From Pseudomonas sp. CFBP 13711 (GTDB taxonomy: Bacteria > Pseudomonadota > Gammaproteobacteria > Pseudomonadales > Pseudomonadaceae): a stretch of DNA of 64,000 bases. Location: assembly GCF_014842265.1 (NCBI RefSeq), contig NZ_JACYVI010000001.1:186001-250000 (forward strand). Reading direction: 5' to 3'. The translations under genes and the position numbers were made by a program. This document shows, piece by piece, positions 29,019 through 36,594 of this stretch (positions within the stretch are counted from its first letter, which is position 1; the number at the start of each line of letters is the position of its first letter). The notes under the pieces are model-generated. The model was not told where the DNA came from, did no database searches, and saw nothing but the letters and a program-made list of their open reading frames with translations.

Positions 29019-30185
29019 TCAGTCAGCTTTGGGCTGGCTGTTCTGCGCCGCCGAGGTGGCGTCAGACGGTGTTGCCGGGTCGGCCACGATGGCGACGGCA
29101 GCGCCGTTATCCAGTTTCAACTGGCCGCCGGTGACCACCTGCTCGCCGGGTTTCAATCCTTTGCTGATGATGACCAGCCCGCCGCGACGCTCACCGGTCT
29201 CGACGAAGCGCCGCTCGACCATGAGCTGAGGCTCGCCCATGCTGTTGTGTTCCGGCTGGCCGTCGGCGGTCTTTTTCGGCACGACGACGTAGACCGAGTT
29301 TCCGTACAGCGTGTAGGTGATCGTGCTTTCCGGCAACACCAGTTGCGGCGTGTCCTGCCCGAGCAGCACTTGCAGGCTGGTGAACATGCCGGGCAGCAGT
29401 TGGCTGTCGGGGTTGGGCAGGATGGCGCGAATCAAGACGTTGCGGGTGGTGTCTTCGACCTTGGGGTTGATGGCGCTGATGCGCGCGGTGAATACGCGGT
29501 CCGGGTAGGCCGCGACGCTCACCTGCACCTGTTGGCCGAGGGCCAGTTTCGGCAGCATCTGCTCAGGTACGAAGAAGTCCGCGTACAGGCTGGTCAGGTC
29601 TTGAAGGGTAGCGATCACCGTGCCGCTGGCGAGGTAGTCGCCGACGTCAACCTGACGAATGCCGATGGTGCCGCTGAAGGGCGCAAGAATGCGCTTCTTC
29701 GCCAGGGAGGCGTTCAGTTGTGCGACGGTGGCAGCGGCTTTCTTCTGCGTGGCGGCGAGCTTGTCGAAGTCGCCCCGGGAAATGGCCGACTCGCCCACCA
29801 GTTTGCTGCCGCGCCCGTACTCGACCTGCGCCAGACCGAGGTCCGCTTCGGCAGTGCCGAGCAGGGCCTTTTCCACATCGCTGTCGAGCTGCAACAGCGG
29901 CTGACCGACCTTGACCTTCTGGCCGGATTCAAACTGCACGGCCTTGACCGTGCCCGCGATTTCCAGCGAAAGATCCACGCCCTGGGATGCCTTGAGCGTG
30001 CCGATGGCCGGCAGACGATTCTGCCACGGGCGCTCCGCAACAACGGCCACCGCCACATTGATCGGCGGCTTCGGCGCCGTAAATTGCTGGATCTGCTGAT
30101 AGACCGAAAACGCCTTGTACCCGCCCAGGGCCAGCACCACGATCAGGACAATGCCCAACATGATCAACATGCGGCGACGCAACAT
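29019..30185 (-). CDS. mexV: RND efflux periplasmic adaptor (MexV-like)
   Basis: A 388-residue membrane-fusion protein with a single N-terminal anchor (LIMLGIVLIVVLALGGY). The lipoyl half-motifs VDLSLEIAGTVKAVQFESGQ and KKRILAPFSGTIGIRQVDVG flank a short coiled-coil hairpin; a barrel and membrane-proximal domain follow. The anchor is uncleaved rather than a lipoprotein type (no Cys). AAGGAAG precedes the ATG. It forms a bicistronic operon with the permease. Compared with the family length (about 370–390) it is complete. Confidence 0.87.
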   Translation of the reverse strand: MLRRRMLIMLGIVLIVVLALGGYKAFSVYQQIQQFTAPKPPINVAVAVVAERPWQNRLPAIGTLKASQGVDLSLEIAGTVKAVQFESGQKVKVGQPLLQLDSDVEKALLGTAEADLGLAQVEYGRGSKLVGESAISRGDFDKLAATQKKAAATVAQLNASLAKKRILAPFSGTIGIRQVDVGDYLASGTVIATLQDLTSLYADFFVPEQMLPKLALGQQVQVSVAAYPDRVFTARISAINPKVEDTTRNVLIRAILPNPDSQLLPGMFTSLQVLLGQDTPQLVLPESTITYTLYGNSVYVVVPKKTADGQPEHNSMGEPQLMVERRFVETGERRGGLVIISKGLKPGEQVVTGGQLKLDNGAAVAIVADPATPSDATSAAQNSQPKAD

Positions 30186-30288
30186 ATTCCACTTCCTTGG
30201 AAAACCGATGAATCAGGCGAGCACGTTAGTCTTGTCGGGGTTTAGTTGCCAGTGGCGGTGATGGATTTTGAGATCAGCAAGCACGGTC

Positions 30289-30383
30289 CCTGTAGGAGTG
30301 AGCTTGCTCGCGAAGACGGTATTTCAGGCTCTGAAGATTTAGCGGATGTTCCATCGTCTTCGCGAGCAAGCTCGCTCCCACAG
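30289..30383. repeat. REP pair (GAGCxxGCTC type) between mexV and the DUF1513 gene
   Basis: Inverted units TGTAGGAGTGAGCTTGCTCG and CGCGAGCAAGCTCGCTCCCA are separated by about 40 bp, the same family as the pair at 7973. Here the flanking genes are co-directional: the mexV 5' side meets the DUF1513 3' end. The 291-bp gap holds nothing else recognisable apart from the mexV upstream region. Confidence 0.85.
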
Positions 30384-30476
30384 TTCACCTGTCGGCAGAT
30401 ACATCTGCGGCGTTGTCATGTTTCGATGAGCGGGCTTGCCAGGGAAGAGGCCCGCGCGGCAGCCGTAGATCCACCA

Positions 30477-31589
30477 TCAAACCAGATGCAGATGGTTATC
30501 CCACAACCCCGCCGGCAGCTCCAGCGGCTTGGCGACCAGCACCGTCTCGCGGCAATCATAAAAACGGCAGCGCCCTTGGCCGGAGGTCACGACGAAGCCG
30601 TCCGCCACCGCGCCCACCCCGGCGCAGTCGGGCAGCGGCGCATCCAGCTTCAGCGAGCCGCTGTCCAGGTCCCAGATAAAGAAGCGGTTGCCCCTCGGCG
30701 CGGTCAGTGCCACCAGCCGCAGGTCGTTGTGAATGGCGACGCTGGCGGTGTAATGCGCCATCGCCTGCAGTTGTTGCTCGGCCACCGGGAACGCTTGAAA
30801 CGGCTGGCCCGGCCGCTTGATGGCGAGCAGCTCGGCGGATTCGTGGGAAGGCCCCATGAACTGCTGCCCCGCGACAATGGTGCCGTCGCTGGCGATCGCC
30901 ATATGGCGCACGCTGTTCATCTGTTGCGACAGCGTCTCTTTGCTCAGCAGCGTGCCGTCGCGCTGCATCAGCACCAGACTGGGTTCCATGGCGTCGAGGT
31001 TCATTTCGACGCGGCTCTCGGCCTCGGTGCGAATGCCGCCGTTGGCGACTGCAAGGGTTTCGCCATCCGGCATCCATGAAACCTGATGGGGCCCGACGCC
31101 GTGGGTAGAAATCTCACCGGTGCGTTGCAGCCGCTCATCAACGAATCGATACACGCCCAACAGTCCGCGGCCCGGCTCCGTCGTGTCGTTCTCGGTGGCG
31201 TACAGCCATTCGCCGTCCTTGTGAATGACCGCGTGGCCGTAGAAGTGTCGGTGGGGTTGCGAGGTGATGGTCTGCAGCAAGCGACCGTCGCGCAGGTCGA
31301 TCAGGTAGCTTTCGGTCCCCGGCCGGCGCGCGACGAACAGTGCGATCGGCAGGTTCGGGTGATTGATGATGTCGTGACAGCGCTGGGCGACGGCGGTGGC
31401 AAACACCTGCGTGCCGTCGACGCGATAACCCACGGCGAAGTGCTGGCCGTTGCCATCGTCTCGGGCGGACAGCAGCAGCGGGCTTTCGCCTTTTTTCGCG
31501 AAGAGTGTCCAGCCGCCAAACGTGACGGCGCTGAGCAGCAGGCTGCCCAGACCCAGAGCCTGACGTCGCAACATATCAGTCACCATCAT
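30477..31589 (-). CDS. DUF1513 protein of the imelysin locus
   Basis: A 370-residue exported protein. The N-terminus MLRRQALGLGSLLLSAVTF has a twin arginine and a hydrophobic stretch, suggesting Tat export or an anchor. The rest looks like a beta propeller of short GH/WMPDG-type repeats (GVGPHQVSWMPDGETLAVAN), matching DUF1513. Its start overlaps the upstream imelysin gene by 14 bp. In Pseudomonas this family always follows imelysin and di-heme genes in an iron-regulated locus, but its function is unknown. Confidence 0.83.
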   Translation of the reverse strand: MMVTDMLRRQALGLGSLLLSAVTFGGWTLFAKKGESPLLLSARDDGNGQHFAVGYRVDGTQVFATAVAQRCHDIINHPNLPIALFVARRPGTESYLIDLRDGRLLQTITSQPHRHFYGHAVIHKDGEWLYATENDTTEPGRGLLGVYRFVDERLQRTGEISTHGVGPHQVSWMPDGETLAVANGGIRTEAESRVEMNLDAMEPSLVLMQRDGTLLSKETLSQQMNSVRHMAIASDGTIVAGQQFMGPSHESAELLAIKRPGQPFQAFPVAEQQLQAMAHYTASVAIHNDLRLVALTAPRGNRFFIWDLDSGSLKLDAPLPDCAGVGAVADGFVVTSGQGRCRFYDCRETVLVAKPLELPAGLWDNHLHLV

Positions 31590-32640
31590 TGGCGTTGAAG
31601 CCCAGTTGAATGCCCAGCGCCTTGGCCAGTTCGCCTTCGTGCAGGCGATGGACCACGTTGAGGCTGTCGTAGAAAGCGTTGAGCTGCTGACGACCTTCTT
31701 CGGTGGCCAGCAGATCCCCGAGGGGAGGTTTCAGCGCGGCCAGTTGGCGATTGCTCTCAGCGTAGGCGGCGTCGATCTTGTCGGCCAAAGGCTTCTGTTC
31801 CTTGGGCAACAGCCCGCGTAAACCTTTGTTATCAACACCGGCCCAGACCGTCTGGGCACTGGCCAGACTCGCCTGCAAGCTGCTGAGCGAAGCCTTGCTG
31901 CGCCACGCTTCCGCCTGAAACGGCTGCGGCACACCCTTGGTGCCGCGGCCCAGCGGCGTGCCGAGCTTTTTCTTCAATGAGTCCAGTGCGGTCACTTGCA
32001 CGCGCAGCAACTCGGCAATGGCCTCGTGGGAATCGGCGTAGCGCTGGTTGGGAAACTTGCTCAGCTGAGCGAGCATGCCGTCGTTGCTGTTCCAGCTGTT
32101 GAGGATGTCTTCTGCCAACGCCTTCTGACGCTCACCAATGGCGACCAGCAGCGGGCAGTAGCGGGCTTTCTGCTCGGCGTTGGCCATGTCGATGTCGGCG
32201 TCGAACAGGATGTATTCATAGGCCGACAGGCCCTGAACCACGACGCTGGATTTCGTCAGGGCGTCAGCACTGATCTGCGGCTGTGCGGTGACCAGTTGCT
32301 CCACCTGACGGCCGACGAGGTTTTTCTTGTCCGGCCAGAACTGAATCTGCCAGGCGCGATTGCCTTCTGCCAGCGGCCCGATGAGCAGCGGTTGCAGCTC
32401 GGCCCAGGCTTTTTGCGCGTGCAGGAAGTCGGCGCGGGCGGTGTCCAGGTCGGATTTGCCCTGGCAGTAGGACAGCGCACTGATCGCCAGTTGCCGGTCG
32501 GCATCGACCCAACGGCTGTAGGTCGGCAGGATGACCTGACTGGCGATGGCGGCAGACGTCACGGCTTGCGGATCCGACGGCGCGCACGCGCCCAGTGCCA
32601 AAGCGGCGAGGCTGGTGAGCAATAACTTGGGGCGGAACAT
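31576..32640 (-). CDS. Imelysin-family lipoprotein, divergent motif
   Basis: A 354-residue lipoprotein (lipobox LALGAC, Cys at residue about 19). The body is helical, as in imelysin/IrpA proteins. The family motif GxHxxE appears as GLSAYEY, so the histidine is replaced by serine, unlike IcmP at 35030, which keeps GYHAIE. Imelysins are periplasmic or outer-membrane proteins tied to iron acquisition, and the motif is thought to bind metal. The change suggests a non-identical role for the second copy. Gap to the di-heme gene is 27 bp. Confidence 0.83.
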   Translation of the reverse strand: MFRPKLLLTSLAALALGACAPSDPQAVTSAAIASQVILPTYSRWVDADRQLAISALSYCQGKSDLDTARADFLHAQKAWAELQPLLIGPLAEGNRAWQIQFWPDKKNLVGRQVEQLVTAQPQISADALTKSSVVVQGLSAYEYILFDADIDMANAEQKARYCPLLVAIGERQKALAEDILNSWNSNDGMLAQLSKFPNQRYADSHEAIAELLRVQVTALDSLKKKLGTPLGRGTKGVPQPFQAEAWRSKASLSSLQASLASAQTVWAGVDNKGLRGLLPKEQKPLADKIDAAYAESNRQLAALKPPLGDLLATEEGRQQLNAFYDSLNVVHRLHEGELAKALGIQLGFNANDGD

Positions 32641-32667
32641 GCCCGACTCCTTATCTTCAGAAATACG

Positions 32668-34095
32668 TTAGAGAGAATTCAAGAACGCCAGCAGCGCCGC
32701 GCGTTGCTCCGCGTCAAAGGCGAGCACCTGACGTTGCGCCGGCAGCGCCTCGCCGCCATGCCAGAGCACGGCTTCCATCAGGTCGCGGGCACGTCCGTCG
32801 TGCAGAAACTGGGTGTGGCCACTGACGGTCTGCGTCAGGCCAATGCCCCACAGCGGCGGGGTGCGCCACTGCTGGCCGCTGGCCTGAAATTCGCTGAGAT
32901 TGTCGGCCAGGCCTTCGCCCATGTCATGCAGCAACAGATCGGTGTAGGGGCGGATGACCTGATTCGCCAGTTCGGGCTCGGCGGCGTCGGCGGAAGTGGT
33001 GAATTCAGGCGTGTGGCATTGCTGGCAGCCGGCCTTGAAGAACAGGCTCTTGCCCGCCAGCACCTGCGGGTCGGCCACGTCGCGGCGCGCCGGGACGCCA
33101 AGGTTGCGGGTGTAGAAGGTGATCAGCCGCAGGATGTTGTCGCTGACTTCCGGCTCGCCGTTCGGGCCGTTGCCGTTGGGCGCGGCGAGGCACGCGGTCT
33201 GCGACGGCGTGCAGTCGTCGACCGGCATCAAGGTGGACGTCAGGCCCATATCACCCGCCAGCGCGTGGACATTCTGCTGCTGGATGCTTGGCTGCGAGGC
33301 TTTCCAGCCGAAACGGCCGAGGACGGTTTTCTGCTGCGCATCGTCCCAGACCCAGTTGGGTGTGCCGGTGATGCCGTTGCCTTGCTCATCGTTGGGGTTG
33401 GCGTTGGCCAGAATCGCCGCCTGCGGAATGGCTTCCAGAAGCCCGAGGCCGATCATTGGCGGAGCAATGCGCGCGGAAGCTCGCGTCTGCGGGTGCATCG
33501 GGCCGTAACCGGGTTGGGTGATCTGCAGGGTAGGGCGGCGCAGGTGCACCGGGGTGCCGTCGCGAAAATGCACGGTCATCGAATCGTAATCGACCCGAAC
33601 CTTGCCTTCGGGCGTGACGCCGGGAATGGCCATGTCCTGGAGCTGCTTGCCGTATACAGGCTCGGGCGTCAGACCCAACTGCTTGATGTGTTCGGCGAAC
33701 GCCGGATCGTCGGGAATCGACAGGCGCACCAGCATGGACACGGCGTTGTCGGCGCCGGGCTCGGGCGGGTGGCCGCGGCCGTCCTTGATGTGGCAGTTCT
33801 GGCAGGCGTTGGTGTTGAACAACGGACCCAGGCCGTCGCGGGCAGTGGTAGTCGACGGGGCAATCACCCAGGGGTTGCGGAAAAAGCTGTTGCCGACGCT
33901 GAAGTCCAGCCGCCGGACGGGCGACAGGTTGGCTGAAGGCATGGAAAACGCATTGCGGTCGCTTTTGTTGACAGTGGTGGCGCCGCCGGAGCGCGACTCG
34001 CCCGGTTCGGCTGCGGTGAAACGCGGGGCGTCATCGCACCCACTCATGGCAAGCGCCATCAGCAGGAGAAACGAAGGACGGAACCACGCAGTCAT
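32668..34095 (-). CDS. Di-heme oxidoreductase family lipoprotein (DUF1111)
   Basis: A 475-residue exported cytochrome c. The signal ends in LLLMALAMSGC, a lipobox. Two CXXCH heme sites are present: NACQNCHIKDGRGHPPEPG and AGCQQCHTPEFT. The C-terminal FLHDGRARDLMEAVLWHGG is the typical DUF1111 signature near the distal ligand. It may oxidise ferrous iron or another periplasmic donor within the imelysin locus, which is inference from context. The ATG at 34095 has CAGGACC upstream; 12 more codons are open beyond it. Confidence 0.87.
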   Translation of the reverse strand: MTAWFRPSFLLLMALAMSGCDDAPRFTAAEPGESRSGGATTVNKSDRNAFSMPSANLSPVRRLDFSVGNSFFRNPWVIAPSTTTARDGLGPLFNTNACQNCHIKDGRGHPPEPGADNAVSMLVRLSIPDDPAFAEHIKQLGLTPEPVYGKQLQDMAIPGVTPEGKVRVDYDSMTVHFRDGTPVHLRRPTLQITQPGYGPMHPQTRASARIAPPMIGLGLLEAIPQAAILANANPNDEQGNGITGTPNWVWDDAQQKTVLGRFGWKASQPSIQQQNVHALAGDMGLTSTLMPVDDCTPSQTACLAAPNGNGPNGEPEVSDNILRLITFYTRNLGVPARRDVADPQVLAGKSLFFKAGCQQCHTPEFTTSADAAEPELANQVIRPYTDLLLHDMGEGLADNLSEFQASGQQWRTPPLWGIGLTQTVSGHTQFLHDGRARDLMEAVLWHGGEALPAQRQVLAFDAEQRAALLAFLNSL

Positions 34096-34233
34096 ACAGG
34101 TCCTGCAAAGGCGGGAAATCGGGGCGAGCAAGCTTACCAGCCCCGAGTTTGATGAATAAGAGGGATTAGCGTTTGCAGGCCCTCTCGTAACGTGTTGTTA
34201 CCAAATCATCCGCGGGTGACGTGCCCGCAAAAC

Positions 34234-34773
34234 TCACGCGCCGGCGATCTCCAGCGCCGGGTTTTCCACCAGCAGTTGCATGAGACGCCGCTCGCCCTCG
34301 ACCACCTTGAATGACCGGTAATCGCCAATGCCGTCGAGCTGCCGTTCGCGTTCGCGGATCGCCAGCTCCTTGGCCCTCTCGTAGCCGTAATGTTCGACCC
34401 TGAATGACTTGGTGACACTGCTGCCGTTGCGCAGCGTGGTCCGCGCCACCCAATAGGCGATGCCGGTGTAACAGCGGTAATGCACCCCCGGATAACCGCT
34501 GGTGTTGGTGGCGATGATGCGTTGACGGATGTCGCGGCTGAGCTTGGGCAGGTGGGCCAGCAGCAGCTGGTCACGGCACGCGTCGGCGGCTTGGCGTGCC
34601 GGATCTCGGCCACCGTAGCGGGAGAAGGAAAACAGTCGGTTGAAGGTTCTGCCGTCGCGGTAGATCGTCACCTTCCAGGCACGCGGGCCCTTGACGCCGA
34701 CCAGCAGGTGAATACCGTAATCGTTGGCTTTGAGCTTACTGACGCGGCGCCTTTTATTGTTTCTCTTGGGCAC
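34234..34773 (-). CDS. Protein with two tandem AP2-like DNA-binding domains
   Basis: A 179-residue basic protein. After a lysine/arginine-rich N-terminus (PKRNNKRRRVSKLK) come two similar units, about residues 20–75 (GIHLLVGVKGPRAWKVTIYR, then FSFSRYGG...A...A) and about 90–145 (GYPGVHYRCYTGIAYWVART, then KSFRVEHYGYERAKELA). The order G(I/V)H–W.V–G–F..YG–A...A is that of the AP2/integrase-like fold used in plant ERF factors and in some phage or homing nucleases. No nuclease motif is visible. The GTG start (34773) has GGAGGAGA upstream. It sits inside the imelysin locus, with a terminator separating it from icmP. Function unknown. Confidence 0.75.
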   Translation of the reverse strand: MPKRNNKRRRVSKLKANDYGIHLLVGVKGPRAWKVTIYRDGRTFNRLFSFSRYGGRDPARQAADACRDQLLLAHLPKLSRDIRQRIIATNTSGYPGVHYRCYTGIAYWVARTTLRNGSSVTKSFRVEHYGYERAKELAIRERERQLDGIGDYRSFKVVEGERRLMQLLVENPALEIAGA

Positions 34774-34937
34774 TTTCTGTCTCCTCCTGGATAGGGTGGG
34801 GTCAAGGAAGTGCGCATGATCGGCGGCGGGGGAGGCCTGTTCAATCCGACAAGGAGCGAACAGGAAATGCCCTACAACGCTTACAGACCGGTCCCCAAAC
34901 AACGCCGTTTTGCTGGGACTTTCAGGCGTCGATTGAC

Positions 34938-34975
34938 GAAAAAAATGCCGGCCCGTGGACGGGTCGGCATTTGTT
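34938..34975 (-). terminator. Terminator of icmP
   Basis: Read on the minus strand, AATGCCGACCCGT and ACGGGCCGGCATT form a stem with one mismatch and a two-base loop, followed by a T run. It lies between icmP and the AP2-like gene. Confidence 0.85.
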
Positions 34976-34979
34976 TGCA

Positions 34980-35003
34980 GCGGGACCGACTTCAGTCGGG
35001 AAG
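34980..35003. repeat. Single REP unit
   Basis: CGGGACCGACTTCAGTCGGGAAG-like unit of the same family as the right arms at 1348, 20977 and 44012, here without a partner. Confidence 0.6.
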
Positions 35004-35029
35004 GCGCGGTCCCTCCGGTTTGAAGCGGA

Positions 35030-36385
35030 TCAGAACTCGTGGTCGGCGTTGTCCGGGTTCAGGTCGGTGATGCCCAGCTTGCCAGCGGCTTGCTCGATGG
35101 CGCCGGTCTGCTTGACCAGCGCGGCAATCGCGTCGCGCACGACCTGGTTGCCCGCTGTATTGCCCGCCGCGATGAGTTGGTCGAAATGCTCGCCCTTGTT
35201 GGCGTGGTCGACGATGACCTGCAGCTTCGCCTGGGTCGCATCGAGATCGGCGCGCACGGTCTGGTCGGTGGCGGCGTCGGCGGTGGCGACCAGCGAGGAC
35301 AGGCTCGCGCCGCTCACTTTGCTGCCGTCGACGCGGGTGTATTCACCCAGGTAGACGTTGCGGATGCCCAGGCCGTTATAGAAATGCGAGTTGTGGGTGT
35401 TGTCGCTGAAGCAATCGTGCTCGTCTTCGCTGGAATTGGCCTCCAACGCGACTTTCATGCGCTCGCCCGCCAGTTCACCGAGCGACAGGCTGCCCATGCC
35501 GAACAGCATTTTGCGCAGCCCGCTCTCGGCGGACTCAGCTTCCAGCGTGGCGCGGTAGTTGTCGGCGACGCCCGGCTTCCAGTTGTTGACCATTTCTTCG
35601 AGGTCGCTGACCAACAGGTCGGTGGCGGCTTTCAGGTAGGCGCGGCGGCGATCGTTGTGGCCGCCGGTGCCGCCCTGGCCTTCGATGTAGTCGCTGGCCG
35701 GGCGTTCGCCAGCGCCCGCGCCGGTGCCGTGCAGGTCCTGGCCCCAGAGCAGGAATTCGATGGCGTGGTAACCGGTCGCCACGTTGGCTTCCGCACCGCC
35801 GAGCTCGTTCAGGCTGGCGAGTTTTTCAGGGGTGATTTCTGTGACGTCGACTTTGTCCTCGCCCACTTGCACCGACGTGTTGGCGATGATGTTGGCAGTG
35901 GCGCCCGGATTGCCCAACGCGTGCTGGTAATCCTTGGCGACGTAGTCGATCAGGCCTTCGTCCAGCGGCCATGCGTTCACCTGACCTTCCCAGTCGTCGA
36001 TGATGGTGTTGCCGAAGCGGAACACTTCGCTCTGCATGTACGGCACCCGCGCCGCAACCCAGGCGTCTCGCGCTGCTTTCAGGGTCTGGTCATTGGGTGT
36101 GGCGAGGAAAGCATCGACTGCCGTGCTGAGCTTTTTGGCAGTGGATTCGGCGTCGCTGAAAACGGCGAATACCATATTGGCGTAGTTGGCGACCACTGCC
36201 CGGGTGGCCGTTTCGTTGGGCTGGGCAGGCGCGGCGGCGGAGGTCGGCGCTGGAGCCGGCGCGGCGGTTGCGGCCGGTGCAGGGGCAGGCGCTGCGGCGG
36301 CGGGCTTGTCCTTGCCTTGATCACAACCGGCCAGAGCAATGGCGACAGCCAGCAGACTTGCGGTTGCCAGGGGCATACGAATCAT
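35030..36385 (-). CDS. icmP: Imelysin-family protease-like lipoprotein IcmP
   Basis: A 451-residue lipoprotein (lipobox AIALAGCDQG) with an Ala/Pro-rich linker after the anchor (about 25–60), then the imelysin domain. The motif GYHAIEFLLWGQD gives a complete GxHxxE. P. aeruginosa IcmP was described as an insulin-cleaving metalloproteinase and later grouped with iron-uptake IrpA proteins. The ATG at 36385 (MIRMPLATASLL) has CAGGA upstream; an ATG five codons earlier is possible. First gene of the locus, but separated from the rest by a terminator and the AP2-like gene. Confidence 0.9.
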   Translation of the reverse strand: MIRMPLATASLLAVAIALAGCDQGKDKPAAAAPAPAPAATAAPAPAPTSAAAPAQPNETATRAVVANYANMVFAVFSDAESTAKKLSTAVDAFLATPNDQTLKAARDAWVAARVPYMQSEVFRFGNTIIDDWEGQVNAWPLDEGLIDYVAKDYQHALGNPGATANIIANTSVQVGEDKVDVTEITPEKLASLNELGGAEANVATGYHAIEFLLWGQDLHGTGAGAGERPASDYIEGQGGTGGHNDRRRAYLKAATDLLVSDLEEMVNNWKPGVADNYRATLEAESAESGLRKMLFGMGSLSLGELAGERMKVALEANSSEDEHDCFSDNTHNSHFYNGLGIRNVYLGEYTRVDGSKVSGASLSSLVATADAATDQTVRADLDATQAKLQVIVDHANKGEHFDQLIAAGNTAGNQVVRDAIAALVKQTGAIEQAAGKLGITDLNPDNADHEF

Positions 36386-36447
36386 GACGGAATCCTGCAT
36401 CGAGAAGAGGTGTGAACGGTGGCGAACGCCAGAAAATGCTGCGACAT

Positions 36448-36466
36448 AATGCGAAAGATTTGCATT
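36448..36466 (-). promoter_or_regulatory. Degenerate Fur-like dyad upstream of icmP
   Basis: AATGCGAAAGATTTGCATT is symmetric (ATGCGAA / TTTGCAT, 6 of 7 pairs) and lies about 65 bp before the icmP start. The match to the Fur consensus is poor, so this is suggested mainly by the iron-linked gene. Confidence 0.3.
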
Positions 36467-36594
36467 CTGTGTAAAGGCCATTTGCCCAGGCCGGCGGAGG
36501 GAGATATTTCAAGCTGTTTCAGGGGATGATTCAGGATGTCCGCAGGCGCGGCGGTGTTTCCAAGGATGCGCCTTTGCGTCGAAAGCCCGTTGTG

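Noticed and set aside
27142..29229. A 695-codon open frame on the plus strand opposite the RND permease.
   Set aside because: It mirrors mexW, is His/Arg/Asp-rich, and lacks a domain or RBS.
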